Below are positions 33,831-44,689 of a stretch of DNA of 64,000 nucleotides, piece after piece (position 1 is the first letter of the stretch; each line of letters starts with the position of its first letter). This stretch comes from Albugo candida (Eukaryota; Oomycota; Peronosporomycetes; Albuginales; Albuginaceae): positions 186,001 through 250,000 of the forward strand of contig CAJNAR010000020.1 of the NCBI GenBank assembly GCA_905220665.1. Reading direction: 5' to 3'. The position numbers and the translations under genes were made by a program. Below the pieces are notes generated by a model, which worked only from the letters and a program-made list of their open reading frames with translations, had not been told where the DNA came from and ran no database searches.

Positions 33831-34053
33831 GATTCTGATTTTTCTCACAAATTTCGGTCACGACATCTTCAAATTCAAGTGGACCTGCAGAGAATCCGTA
33901 TGTCAGAATTTCCATCAACGTGGTTCTACAGAGGATCCATTTCTTGTAATCATTTGCAGCTAAGCCGTGTAATATATACCAATGCTTGACGAATAATGAA
34001 GAATTCTCTGTGTATGATTGCAGGATCAGCAGGTCTTTGGACAGAGTCCACAC
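33823..34053 (-). CDS. Short hypothetical frame convergent with UNG
   Basis: A 76-codon minus frame without an ATG start. It reads as plausible protein (SSLFVKHWYILHGLAANDYK, then FSAGPLEFEDVV) and overlaps the UNG stop by 8 bp. It may be the last exon of a gene whose upstream part was lost to the adjacent transposon cluster, or simply chance. No family recognised. Confidence 0.25.
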   Translation of the reverse strand: MWTLSKDLLILQSYTENSSLFVKHWYILHGLAANDYKKWILCRTTLMEILTYGFSAGPLEFEDVVTEICEKNQNPK

Positions 34054-34386
34054 AGTACACAGTTGAATACTTGATTAAATCCCGTCAGTCTGATAGGATT
34101 GGCTAATTTTATGCTTGCATAGTGCCAACGCACGCCTAGGTAAGGGACAATATGATAGCACTGCCAGCTACTTTTCGACGTCACCTATTTTGCGCTCAAT
34201 TTGGAATCATTCAATTCGATTCGCGTTCGCATTTGCTCGTTTTGTGATCATTCTTCATTGGCTATTTCACAGTTCACGGTTTGTTCATGACACAAAAATA
34301 TTCTATTCTGTAAACTGAGTTCTAAAATATCACTATTTACGGGTCATTCATGAAACAAGAACCTTATATTCTATAAACTTGGTCCT
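34054..34386. repeat. AT-rich spacer with two diverged ~60-bp direct copies
   Basis: Around 34270-34385 two similar stretches share TTCATGA.ACAA followed by TATTCTNTAAACT.GGT.CTA. This may be the decayed edge of the MULE that follows. No gene seen. Confidence 0.4.
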
Positions 34387-35630
34387 ATGGGTCCTGTTGT
34401 TGCACTTCCACATCTTCGTGCGCTTTGTCCTACCCTCCTGCAACGGCCACATCTTCTTTGCATAGGTGCATCCACAGCTGCTAGAATTTACTCAAATTCC
34501 GACGAGTTTCTTTGCGTCGATGATGCAGATGAGTGTTTCGTTCGTGTCGATCTAGATGGCTTCCCTCGCACTTGCACATATACTGGTTCAAGGATAGCAC
34601 TTGCAGCAGCTGCAGCGCTGATTTTGATGTCCATGAAGAAGACTCAGTTGTGTACGATTCCGTTACCGCTTGTAACGCACTGGACACTCAACTGCCCCTA
34701 CCCATGCACGATGATTAATCCAACCACCAATGCTGAGGGAGATCGGCCATCCCTAGTGATATATAATTGACTCCAAAGCTTGGCTCAATCTCATTGTGAG
34801 ATCCATCCAAATTTTCATACGTAACGTTCCATTGCATCACATTACACACGAATATCCCATTGCTGTCCTCCAGTGGCCTTGGCAGTCCCTGCCAACATTC
34901 CTTGCCAGATATTTCATATGCGTCCCTCGTAAAGCTCAAGCTGTATGTCACCAATAGAACGCTCCCTTGCAGATCGCCTCAAAAGAGATAGTAACTCAAT
35001 CAAACACATGACATGAAGAGCTTGTGCTAGCAAAGCCATGCGCTAGCAGTGTATATTTTCCTACCTGTGGACACAGCAATCCATTTATACAAATCCACAT
35101 GGGCACTCTCCACGCACGATGTTGACGTGTAGACATAATGTGGAACACCGTGCATCCAAGCATTGACAAGTTTTGCTAGCATATGGTAAAGGACAACAAG
35201 TTGTTTACTGGTTCAGGTTTGACAATACATGCGGTTAGCTGTTACCTTGTAGATAAGCCATGTGCTTGCCAGATAATGAATGGTTTGACTAGGCAAACAA
35301 CCACGCGTTTTCTCGAGGACTGCTTTGTATGCTCCTTCACTAACAGCATTCACTTACCTGTTCCAGTATTGGAGAAACGGTCAAAATTCTCCTGCGAGGA
35401 AACGCTGTCCGTTGTTTCGCAAATATGTTTTGCTGGTATGCCAACGGCGTAACAATGCGCCTGCTGTCGGAAATGCTGTCAACAGTGCGGTTGTGAGTGC
35501 AAGTTACCGATCTCTCACATAAGGAAGCTGGTGGTCGATACCCCAGTCATTGAATAAATCCTTTATCTTGACCATTGCCCAGTAATAGTCCGCAGTCGTT
35601 TCCTTATTCATAGCAAAATAACACAGGGTG
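34387..35630 (-). pseudogene. MULE transposase remnant 1, C-terminal part
   Basis: Minus-strand reading, with stops and frameshifts, gives MULE transposase landmarks: NKETTADYYWAMVKIKDLF, then LALTTALLTAFPTAGALLRRWH, a long region with a C-terminal zinc-finger-like part, and finally a knuckle CGRCRRVGQSARRC near 34400-34440 (His replaced by Gln). The same element continues on the far side of the Copia insertion (40653-40754). Removing the Copia and one copy of GGGTG restores an unbroken frame across the junction. This is a decayed DNA transposon of the Mutator-like superfamily. Confidence 0.75.
35626..35630. repeat. Target-site duplication (GGGTG), left copy
   Basis: GGGTG directly abuts the left LTR; an identical GGGTG at 40648-40652 directly abuts the right LTR. 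Five bp is the normal Copia duplication length. Confidence 0.9.
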
Positions 35631-35868
35631 TATTGGCAAACTGTAAGGTCTGCACGATGTTAAAAACAGAGTACAGTGGGGAATAAATGTATTGAATGTA
35701 GTTAGAAGGAGTTCCTAATTACGCACACTGCGATCCTTCAAAGTGAGTTTTCTCCCGCGGCTCCTCGCAGTCGATCTGGTTTCTTCTAGCACGTCTTCAC
35801 GGTCGTAAGAGTCACTTTTTCTTTACGGCGGCGGATGTTGTGCACTCGATGCATATGATTTTCCAACA
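35631..35868 (-). repeat. 3' LTR of the Copia element
   Basis: 238 bp, matching 40408-40647 throughout, with scattered substitutions and small indels (for example a TAAATAAG insertion in the right copy). Confidence 0.9.
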
Positions 35869-36085
35869 CTCTTTCCTGGCGCTTTGATGAACACCACTTC
35901 AGCCTATGAGCAAACGCAATTCTTGAATCCTTGAAGCTGGCAGCACCTTCGTCAGTAAATCGGCGACCATCGTGTTCTGTACATTCATATGTTGGCTTGA
36001 CCGTCTCCTTCTTGGCGTAATCACGTAAGAATTTAAGCTTCATAATCTACATGCTTCGTGCCGGCAGAGCTCGCCTCGTTTCGAT

Positions 36086-36594
36086 TTGCTTCACTGCAGC
36101 TTGGTTATCAATCTTGAGCAACACAGGTATCTTTACTCGTTGTCCGAGCTCTTCGTAAAGCTCCTGAAATCCCAGCGCCTCACATCCTCCGACGACCGCA
36201 GCGACGAACTCCGCTTCCGCTGTCAGCTGACCCCCGCAGCTTGCATCTTGCAGTGCCGCCCTACAGTAATTCCATTCAAAGCCTGCACAAATGCACTCAC
36301 AGACTTTCGGTCTTCATTGTCAGCCGCGAAGTCTGCATCACTGAAGCTGACAATCCTGATGGGAGACTGGGGCTCGCTGTCTTCACGCAAATGCAGCTTT
36401 AAACCTTTCGTTCCCTTTAAGTATCTTGCAATCTTTTTTGCAAGCTTATCATCTTGCAACGTTGGTGCGTGAATTTGTCTAGTCGCTCTGTGCACCGCAA
36501 ACGAAATGTCTGGACGCGTGCAGCGCGATACCCATAGCAAGCTACCAACTAGAGACTGGTAATACTTGATGGTCGGTACTCGATGCAAACTCAC
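36086..36594 (-). pseudogene. Copia RNase H region
   Basis: Minus frame with PTIKYYQSLVGSLLWVSRCT followed by RPDISFAV, ARYLKGTKGL and SDADFAADNEDRKSVSA. This is the standard end of Copia polyproteins (LMYL..TRPDI..AV, SDADWAGD..RKS). Confidence 0.85.
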
Positions 36595-36719
36595 AGCTTT
36601 TTATTTCAGCAGCTCGTCGTCTCCTTCGTTTACTTGCACTTCAGATATCGGTACTCGTACCGGGTTCGCTTCAGCCAGACCATGTTATTCGAGCGCTCTG
36701 CTCCTGGTCGATAGAATAG

Positions 36720-37470
36720 CCTCCTTCTTTTGTCCATGCAATTCTCATTTAACAATACCGAGATCCTTGAGCTGGAGCACCTTCATGTCAGTAAAGAACT
36801 GATCAATGTGCTCCACTATCGTACCTGTAATTAGCAGGTCATGAACATAGACCCCAACGAGTCATATTATCCTCGTCGACCTTGTAAAAAATGCACGGGT
36901 CATTAATGCTTTGCATAAATTCAATCTTGAGCAGCGTGTCACACAACAGTTGATGCCAAAGTCTTCCTGCCTGTTTTGATCCATAACGACTTCGTCGTAG
37001 AAGCAGCATCAATTCATCAGGTTCCGTTACGCCAAGTCGGTCTAGGGTGTCTTGGGTCACTTTCATTCCATCGGGAATTCTTAAGTGGATTTCATACTCT
37101 GGCTCCGTGAAAGCTTTCGGGTACGCGCTTGGAACGTCACCATGCCTAGCCGGAACTCCCCAAATCCGTGAAAACGTAAAAATGACAAACGCATTTTTTA
37201 TCGGCATCACCGTAGAGAATGTGGGATTGTAATTCACACCAAATATTTGCTTGTCGCCGCGAACCACCAGTCTCGCCTTGTATCTTGCCACAGTCCCGTT
37301 TGCCCTTATGTTGGCTTTATAAACACACTTGGTTGGGATGGTTTTCACGTCCTTTGGAAATTTCATCACCGTTCACGTTTCGTTTTCCTCAAGTGACGCA
37401 AGTTCCTCTTGCGTCCAGCAACCGCCCACTTGGCAATGTCAGGTCCACGACGCGCTGCCCCATGATTTTT
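36720..37470 (-). pseudogene. Copia reverse transcriptase region
   Basis: Minus reading shows VYKANIRANGTVARYKARLV, RHGDVPSAYPKAFTEPEYEI, LLLRRSRYGSKQAGRLWHQL and, after a frameshift near 36845, the catalytic box as YVHD instead of YVDD. Loss of the second catalytic-site residue plus the frameshift means the enzyme is dead. Confidence 0.88.
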
Positions 37471-37732
37471 TGACTTAATCACTGGATCCGACACTTGCAA
37501 CTCTTCGGCACTCGTTTCTAGTCTTCCCATACTGATGCATTATCCTTGATATAAATAGCTGAGTGAGCTGACCTTTTCTCGTGTTTCCATGCTCCTTCAT
37601 TCACCATGCTCGTCTGCCTCGGCTTGTTTTTTGTTTTCGTACGTTTGCGCTGTGATCTCCTTGGACCTGATAGCGGCGACTCCTTCGGCTGCGCGTCACT
37701 TCCTTCGGCCACTTGATGCTCACTTGACGCTC

Positions 37733-38990
37733 TCATTTAACACGTTCAGGCTCTTGTCCTCTGTCATCATGAAGTGCACGTTGAATTTGTTCATTCGCCG
37801 TACCATTGAGTGTATCAATGTTGATGATTTGTCTAGTCGTCTTTACGACTTTATCCTTGATCAGCAACACCTTGTATTCCTTTGTTTCCTCGCTTATACC
37901 CATGATCAGTGCCTGCTCTGCATGACGCACAAGTGTCTTCTTTTTAGGATCCCGCCAAACCATACACGGGGACCCAAGAACAACGATAACCTGAAAACTC
38001 GGTGCCCGCCCGGTGAGTACTTCAATCGGCGACGCACGCTTCAAATTTTCTTGAGTCGGACTCCGGCTGAGAATGTAAGCAGCGTACTCTGCAGCATCGC
38101 TCCAGTACATCAGCGCTAGAACTGAACCAAACTCATGAATCGCACGATGTTAAAGACGGTGCGGTTCATACGTTCAGCTTTCCCGTTGGATTGTGAAGTA
38201 CCTGTTTGTGTTACTCGACGTCGTACACCTATCTGTTTGCAGAAAAGACCGACCACTTCATATTCTCCTCCGCCTTCAGTGCGCAAGACGTGGATGCGGC
38301 AATAAAATTCGTTCTCAAACCACGCCAAAAATGCTCGAACATCTTGACTGCAGCATTTTTCTGCCGTGCCGCAGATACACGCACGTAATTTGACTTGTAG
38401 TCGATGAACATGACCAAATATCTGTTCCCACGAAGGTCTTTTGGGGTGATTCGTCCTGTTAGACCACTACAGATCACACCAACGATGCGGTCCGTTGGTG
38501 CATTTGAACCCGAGTCTTTCTTGGGCTGTTTAGTTCTGGTGCCCTTGGCTTCAGCGCACGTGATACATTTTGCACGCACGTGATCAATAAGTTCAATACC
38601 ATTATCAGGATCATTGACCATACGCTCCACGGTATCGTAAGCTATGTGTCCAAGACGACGATGAAAATGGTGCAGCGATCCCTTATGTACATCAGTTGTT
38701 GGCCCCGTATCTTGAACTGTCGTCATCACAATCTCATTGAGTCGTTTTGGCGCCATTATCGGCGTACTTGAAGTCAAATCTGCCACAAATACGCCATACT
38801 CAGTTTGAAAATCAAGCAGAGGATTTTTACCTAGATGCATGCACATCACATCGCCTTTCGTAGTCAGTGAGCACCCTTTTTCAAACAACTTGCCCATGGA
38901 AATTAGGTTCCTAGCCAACTTTGGCGCATGATATACGTCAGTAAGCGTGATCTGGGTCTTTATACCATTCAAAATACCATGTAGCACCAC
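37733..38990 (-). pseudogene. Copia integrase region with gag-pre-integrase domain
   Basis: Minus frames at 38229-38990, 38116-38328 and 37733-38110 carry HRRLGHIAYDTVERM with a following CITC zinc pair, VGVICSGLTGRITPKDLRGN, then the core segment HVLRTEGGGEYE and GTSQSNGKAERMNRTV. The central DDE residues are partly replaced (Gly/Glu changes). Confidence 0.87.
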
Positions 38991-38999
38991 AGATCTACC

Positions 39000-39130
39000 T
39001 TGAGTAAACTTCCATCAGGCAACAGGAGTCCATCATATTCATCACATTCCATGACATCGTGAAGCAAGTCAGGGTCTTGGACGAGATGTCTGCTTGCCCC
39101 GCTGTCAACCACCCACGTATTCGAATTCCC
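39000..39130 (-). pseudogene. Copia aspartic protease active site
   Basis: Minus translation around 39085-39120 gives WVVDSGASRHLVQDPDLLHD, the retropepsin-like D-S-G-A-S box, followed by LLLPDGSLLKV, which leads into the integrase part. Confidence 0.8.
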
Positions 39131-39259
39131 TTCAGTGACGCCAAAAACGTAGCTAGGTGTTTATCCGACACAAAATTAGCTTTCCCGCGGCTATCGTCTT
39201 TTTTCGATTTGTGGCATTTCTCGCCAAATTTCCTCGCTTGCCGTAGATGTAACAATTTC

Positions 39260-40300
39260 GGTCTTCACCTTGGGAGTGACCTTGAACCTTGCAATGTTCC
39301 ACTAAACTGACTAAACTATGCCCTTGGTCATTTTCCTAACCACTTTTCCATCGTCTCCAATTTCTTGCGCCCATGCGATGAGCTCTTGTGCATGAATGAG
39401 GTAGTCCATACGACTTGGTTGGTATCGCACCATCATCACAATTTTGAGGTGCGGCGCCGCGAAGTTGACAATTTTTTCCACGACGAGTCATTCGTGTGAC
39501 TCGCTTTCTTGACACAATGCGATAAGGTATAAGAGATGCTGGTTCCACGAACGCGACCTGTCTTTTTCACTCGCAAACAATTTGGCGGCCTGTTGGTGCG
39601 TAATCGCCATCTTGAATGCTTGGTACAGCTGGTCGAGTGCGTGGTACAACGTCGGGTTGACCGCCCACTATGTCCTCACGTTGGCTCAAAAATACGATGC
39701 AGCCCCGCTGTTTGGCACCATGTATTTTCCCAGCTTGTTCACTCTAAGGCGTTCTCCCCACGCAAATTGACTCTGAATCTCGGCCATCTCGATCGCTTCG
39801 AGGAATGCATATCCCCACTGCTAGAAATCTGTGCCGAGACTTGCATATTGCTCTTCTTCTGTGAACTTATTTATCATGATCTTGGGAATCTTGATCGCTC
39901 CCGGTGGTGACAAGTTAGGCAATTTGTAGACCGGATGTCTTCCAATAGGCATGTTCTCTGCTCGACCCTTGAAGACACCTCTTGTTCCAAATCCCTTGTC
40001 ACCAAGATTATTTAGCGTATGTCCTCCACCAAGCTCAGACACTGCACGACCAATCGTGGTCGGTCCTTGACCTCGCGGTGCTGTGTGAGGGATCTTTGCT
40101 GGTAGAGAAGCGATTCCGGAGCGCCTCCAGAAACGATGCTCCCATTTTGCCGAGCCTCAATTTGATTGACACGGCTGTCGATCTCATCCAGCATCTGGAG
40201 CATTCTAGCAAAAGCTGCCGCCTGGTCCATTGTCGACGATATATCTTCACTCTTTTCTTCGGCATGTCCCATCTGTGCTGTGCCCGTCCTTCCATCTTTA
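39260..40300 (-). pseudogene. Copia gag region
   Basis: Fragmented minus frames (40012-40295, 39821-40042, 39336-39548) upstream of the protease and directly inside the 5' LTR. Composition suits a gag (DQAAAFARMLQMLDEIDSRV coiled stretch). No intact zinc knuckle was seen. Confidence 0.6.
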
Positions 40301-40395
40301 TCCCCCTTGTTGACCCCTTTCGTGAGCCGTCCTACTTGCGGGGACCAGGTGTTGTCGTGCTCTCGTCACGCTCTCTTTACCAAGTTTTCGACTTT

Positions 40396-40407
40396 GGGCT
40401 CATAGAC
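40396..40407 (-). promoter_or_regulatory. Putative primer-binding site, half-tRNA-iMet type
   Basis: Three bases inside the 5' LTR, the plus strand reads GGGCTCATA (40396-40404). This equals the anticodon stem-loop of many initiator-Met tRNAs, so the minus strand could pair with a cleaved tRNA-iMet, as in Drosophila copia. No 3'-end TGG-type site was seen there. Confidence 0.5.
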
Positions 40408-40647
40408 TATTGGCAAACTATAAGGTCTGCACGATGTTAATAACAGAGTAGGATGGAGAATAAAGGTGTTAATAGTTGGAAGGAGTTCTTAATTACGCAC
40501 GCTGCGACCCTTCAAAGTAAATAAGTTTTTCTCCCGCGGCTCCTCGCAGTCGATCTAGTTCCTTCTGGTAAACCTTCACGGTCGTAAGAGTCACTTCCTC
40601 TTCATGGCGGCGATTACTGTGCACTCAATGCACATGATCTTCCAACA
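40408..40647 (-). repeat. 5' LTR of the Copia element
   Basis: 240 bp. On the coding (minus) strand it begins TGTTGGAAGAT; it is flanked outside by GGGTG at 40648-40652. Confidence 0.9.
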
Positions 40648-40652
40648 GGGTG
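40648..40652. repeat. Target-site duplication (GGGTG), right copy
   Basis: Identical to 35626-35630. Confidence 0.9.
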
Positions 40653-40754
40653 TATGTGGCGTTTGTTGAGGTTATCTGAACCACATGAAATAAGGGTAGA
40701 CCGTACAGATTTTGTTATAGGTTGCATCAGTTGAAGGTGTCTATATTACTAAAT
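40653..40754 (-). pseudogene. MULE transposase remnant 1, part upstream of the Copia
   Basis: The minus strand reads DATYNKICTVYPYF and, after a frameshift, VVQITSTNATYT. This is the MULE core block that immediately precedes NKETTADYYWAM on the other side of the Copia. It stops at the inverted repeat starting at 40755. Confidence 0.7.
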
Positions 40755-40945
40755 GGGTGTGACTATCGCCACAGACGTTTTCACCAGTGCCACAGACAAA
40801 ACAGTTCTGACTGGCTAATATGTGTACAGTCAATATGATTGGGCGATATGGTAGCTATATTAGCCCTCAGCCTCCATAAATTGATGGGAATCGTAGCCTC
40901 TGATTAGTTCAAACAAATATAACAGAATAGATAAAATCAAACTAC

Positions 40946-43295
40946 GGGAATCGTTATCCAACCCCCACCCTTCATAAATTGATAGAAAGCGTGGCCTCTG
41001 ATTGGTCTGAGTAGATGCAACGGAATAATACGATAAAAATCACATTTTAACTCCTCTAGAAAGTACAATGATCAGCCTTGCACCACCACCCCAGGTTGCC
41101 TACGCTTCCATGTAACAGGCAAAAGCAGCAATTGATGATCATGCACTCCAACAAGGCTATGTTGTGGTTATCAAACGTACAAAAAAGATGGGGAATAGGG
41201 CAAATGGAGACATGAAAGCTTTGATTTTTGCCCGCTCCCAATCAAACCCCCCAGTGATGGGTGTAGGTACTCGCCAACGTGTTTCTTCTAGCTGCAGCGC
41301 TAGGCGTTTGTTCAAGGCCAGCATATGAAAACAAAAGTCTGGCCAATGGCAAGTGCAAGTTGACAATGGAGAACACAATCATGCTCCCTTTGCTCACCAG
41401 TCTGCGCATCCAAAAGGGAGCGCTTTAACCAAGAAGAGCCGGCAATCAATCTTGATGATGGGTCATTTTGGTGTGACACCTGGCCGTATTATCACTTCAC
41501 TACGCTAAAACAACAATGTTATGACCGCAGTTCAAGATATCTACAACTTCATCGTTAAAATCGCAACAGGATGCTGGCAGGCCGATCTTCACTGGTAGCT
41601 TTATTAGATAGTCTTGCTCCCGTTGACTACTTCTCTCAGTATGATCTTCTGCAGCGGGCTAACTCACCTGCTCATTATCTCACCTTCTGCAAAGGAGATT
41701 TGCAACAAGTGCAGTGCTGGTCAGATCTGGCTTATTGATGTTCCCTACAAGACGAACAGATATGGACTTCCTCTTCTCCATATTATTGGCATCACAGCAA
41801 CAAATAACACCTCCACATTTGCATACTGCTATATGAAGAACGAGACTTCGGCCGACTACTTATGCGCAATGCGCCATGTCAAAGTAATTTTTGGAAGTAA
41901 TGGCCTACAGCATGCGGCATTCACCTTTGTCACTGATCGGGAGCTTGCGCTTATGAGCGCGCTTTCAGAGACATTTCCTTATACATTTGCTTGCTTTGCC
42001 GCTGGCATATCAGCAAAAACATCCTTACCAAGCAAAGGACAGCGTTTCAAGACTCAGAAGCCTGGCAAGAATTCAATCAAGCCTGGAGCCAACTTGTTAC
42101 CGCCACAGCCATTGCCGATTTTCAACCCAACTTTCAGTAATGCATGCCTCCCATCCTGAAGCTTCGATGAGATACCTTGAGACAACTTGGCTGCTTTACA
42201 AGGAGTGTTTTGTTGATGCTTTCCTGCACAATAAGCGTCATTATGGACACGTAACAACATCCCAGTTGAGAGTGCCCATGCCACCCTGAAAAATGGATCA
42301 CTGTGTCAAGAGGTAATTGTATTGTATGATGATTATGCTGGAAACAGTCATGAGTATCTTGAATTTATTTTATTGCAGGGGATCTACTCTCAGTGAATTC
42401 AGTAGTTCGCCTTGCCTGCGAAGGCCAGCTCGCTGTCATTGTGCAGCAAAACGCAAAGCAGCGGACTAGAGTCACGATGCAGCTTGGTTCCATGTTCTCA
42501 GAGGTGATGGGGAAAGATTCAATAGCAGGTCTGTGCTCAGCTCATCGGCAGTACCAGCAGCAGCTTAGTGAGGACCTAGATTGCCAAGGTATGTAGACTG
42601 CTACTAAGTGCAAGTAATTGCGACACGTGACATTTACTGCAACTAACTGCAACTTCAAATTACCTGTAGGATCGACGACATCTACAATGGGCTATCCTTG
42701 CACCCATATTTTTGCTATCAAGTTATGCCGCTGTCTGTTACTGATTTTGATCAGCATTGGTGGGTGGTACAGCCAATGCATCTTCATGTTGAGGCTGGGA
42801 CCATGCCGATTGGAATCGAGATAGCATTGAACAGGATAAATGTATTACTGTGAGAATGCTTCCAATCATCGTAAGTGTGTGCTTCTAGATTATATCTTGG
42901 CAGTCCCAGAGACAGAATTCCGCGAACCTGTGCAAGTGCGCACGCGTGGTAGGTCATCGAGCTCAACGCAGCGACTTCCATCGAAGTTCGAGCATGTTAC
43001 TGCTGATTTGGAGGTTCCTGTGCATCGCCGAAGATGTCGGAAATGCCAAAAAACAGGCCACAATGCCAGAAGCTGCCATCAAGAAGTAACAGAAGCACCG
43101 AGAGCACTATTAACACCAGCAACACCTGCAGCAGTAGACTTGGATATTGACTTAAATTAAGTCGTACAAAATTGCAGGAATCGAAGTATTTTGTGTGTGA
43201 TTTTATTGTATTTATTCCGTTGCATCTATATAGACCAATCAGAGGCCACGCTTTCTATCAATTTATGAAGGTTGGGGGGTTGGATAACGATTTCC
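40946..43295 (+). mobile_element. MULE element B with long TIRs
   Basis: TIRs of about 100 bp, at 40946-41049 and 43188-43295 (GGGAATCGTTATCCAACCCC at the left tip; GAAAGCGTGGCCTCTGATTG inside), flank a plus-strand transposase remnant. At about 2.35 kb it is a complete but degenerate Mutator-like element. Confidence 0.8.
41060..43160 (+). pseudogene. MULE transposase of element B
   Basis: Plus-strand frames with interruptions show, in order: a FAR1-like N-terminal part (DNGEHNHAPF, near 41360-41400), the core WLIDVPYKTNRYGLPLLHII, NTSTFAYCYMKNETSADYLC and FVTDRELALMSALSETFPYT (41700-42000), and a SWIM-type zinc finger GYPCTHIFAIKLC (near 42690-42730). A terminal CCHC knuckle CRKCQKTGHNARSC (43035-43080) ends at a stop at 43160. 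This is the normal MULE order. Frameshifts between 41400 and 41700 and after 42000 make it a pseudogene, unless short introns explain some of them. Confidence 0.8.
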
Positions 43296-43313
43296 ATAAT
43301 CTAATTTTATTTA

Positions 43314-44555
43314 GGCCACTGCTAAATGTACACCCCACCTTTGCTATTTGTACACCCCACCGATCAATAGCCAATCAAAGGCCTGGTAAAGCTTCCTCAC
43401 GTCGCGAAACTGTTCAGACGCGTAGTTACCTCCTGTTACGAATGTTTTGTAACAGATTCGTCACTCAAGTGCAGATGTTGCGCCTTCTCACACACTTTCA
43501 ACAATGACCGTAACTTGTACACGACACTTATCCCCTTGAGGATTCAACACCTCCTACTCTTTCTAATTATTGTCATTCGAGTGCATAATAACTCGAGCAA
43601 TCTTCAAGGCAGGATAGGAGAAACCCCTCGATAGACCGTCTTGTGTCTCTTCAAATAATCTTTACACTTTTCAAGCCATCTAGCATTGATGAATGTTTTG
43701 ATCTATCATGAAGGCCTTTTTTTTCCTCAAAGCATCATAAACTTTGCTTGCACTCATCTCCGATCAGCTGGCATCTTAACCAAGATCATGTTCTTATACA
43801 GCCACAATCTGAAGTGATTGATCAGTATGTCTGCTGCGAGGAGTCTGAGACAAATGTTCTTTCACGGCTAGGCTGAAGGCTTTCTGATTATAAAAATACT
43901 TTGACGTGGCACATTTCTCCTAGTTACTGGATTCGGTACATGCTCCTGTGCTATATAGATTAATTTCATTCTTGTTAGTGTATACGAGTCATTTAGAGAG
44001 ATTCTCCGGCCTTTTTCACTGGAAGACACATCTTCTGGCAAAAGATTCAAGCTACGTTTGATGTGTACGTTTTGTATTTACAATGTTGCCGCTTAAATGT
44101 ATAATTGATGTTCGCTACTGCACTAGACGACTTGGCTTGCTGTGACATAGGCATTTTTGTATATGAAGCCACCGATGTATTCTCTGTTATAATTACTCGC
44201 ATATTTATTGAATTTAAGTGTGCTCAAGACTCTCTATGGATGCTACACCACTGCTTTCTTAGCAGGAAGCAGTTGATCGCTTCTACAATAAGACAAAAGA
44301 TCATTTTTGCGACATCAAACGCTTAGATTCAGCAAAAAAGCTGAATTTGTGCAGGAAAGATCGGAAGAGATAGAGTATGGCTTCGCCGAAGCGATCATTT
44401 CTAACGCTGCTTTTTTATTCGTTCATGGTCTAGACCTTGCTACTTAGACAGAGGTACAACAATTATTTATACGTCCGAACACTTTCGCGACGCAAGGAAT
44501 TTTTCCAGGCTTTTGATTGGCTATCAATCGGTGAGGTGTGCATTTAGCAGTGGCC
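43314..44555. mobile_element. Non-autonomous TIR element C
   Basis: The ends 43314-43440 and about 44430-44555 are inverted copies (GGCCACTGCTAAATGTACAC at the left tip; GCCAATCAAAGGCCTGGTAAAG inside). The 1.24-kb interior has no recognisable transposase. It looks like a deletion derivative mobilised by a related MULE. Confidence 0.7.
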
Positions 44556-44689
44556 TTTAATTATTCTGTTATATTTGTTTAGAACACTCAGAGGCTACGA
44601 TTGCCATGAATTTATGAAGGCCGGGGGCTGATCACAGAAAAGGTGGGGGCTAAATAACGGTTCCCCTTGGAAAATATGCTTTGCATTTT

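Larger units (their letters stand above)
35631..40647 (-). mobile_element. Copia-type LTR retrotransposon, full length but degenerate
   Basis: A 5.0-kb element on the minus strand, bounded by 238- and 240-bp LTRs and a 5-bp duplication. The order gag, protease, integrase, reverse transcriptase, RNase H is that of Copia (Ty1) elements. On the minus strand the LTR begins TGTTGGAA; its other end is CAATA rather than the usual CA. A purine tract (AGGAAAGAG) precedes the 3' LTR. The coding region is broken by many frameshifts and stops, and the LTRs differ at many positions, so the copy is old and inactive. It interrupts a MULE transposase. Confidence 0.93.
40861..44632. mobile_element. TIR element A
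   Basis: The left end 40861-40934 and right end 44566-44632 are inverted copies (GAATCGTAGCCTCTGATTAG and AAACAAATATAACAGAATA on the left). Almost all of its interior is now occupied by elements B and C, so A itself was short and probably non-autonomous. Confidence 0.65.

Noticed and set aside
34387..34770. 127-codon plus frame
   Set aside because: Antisense to the MULE 1 transposase C-terminus, whose zinc knuckle is readable on the minus strand.
36086..36472. 128-codon plus frame in the Copia element
   Set aside because: Antisense shadow of the Copia RNase H region.
37589..38119. 176-codon plus frame in the Copia element
   Set aside because: Antisense shadow of the Copia integrase C-terminal region.
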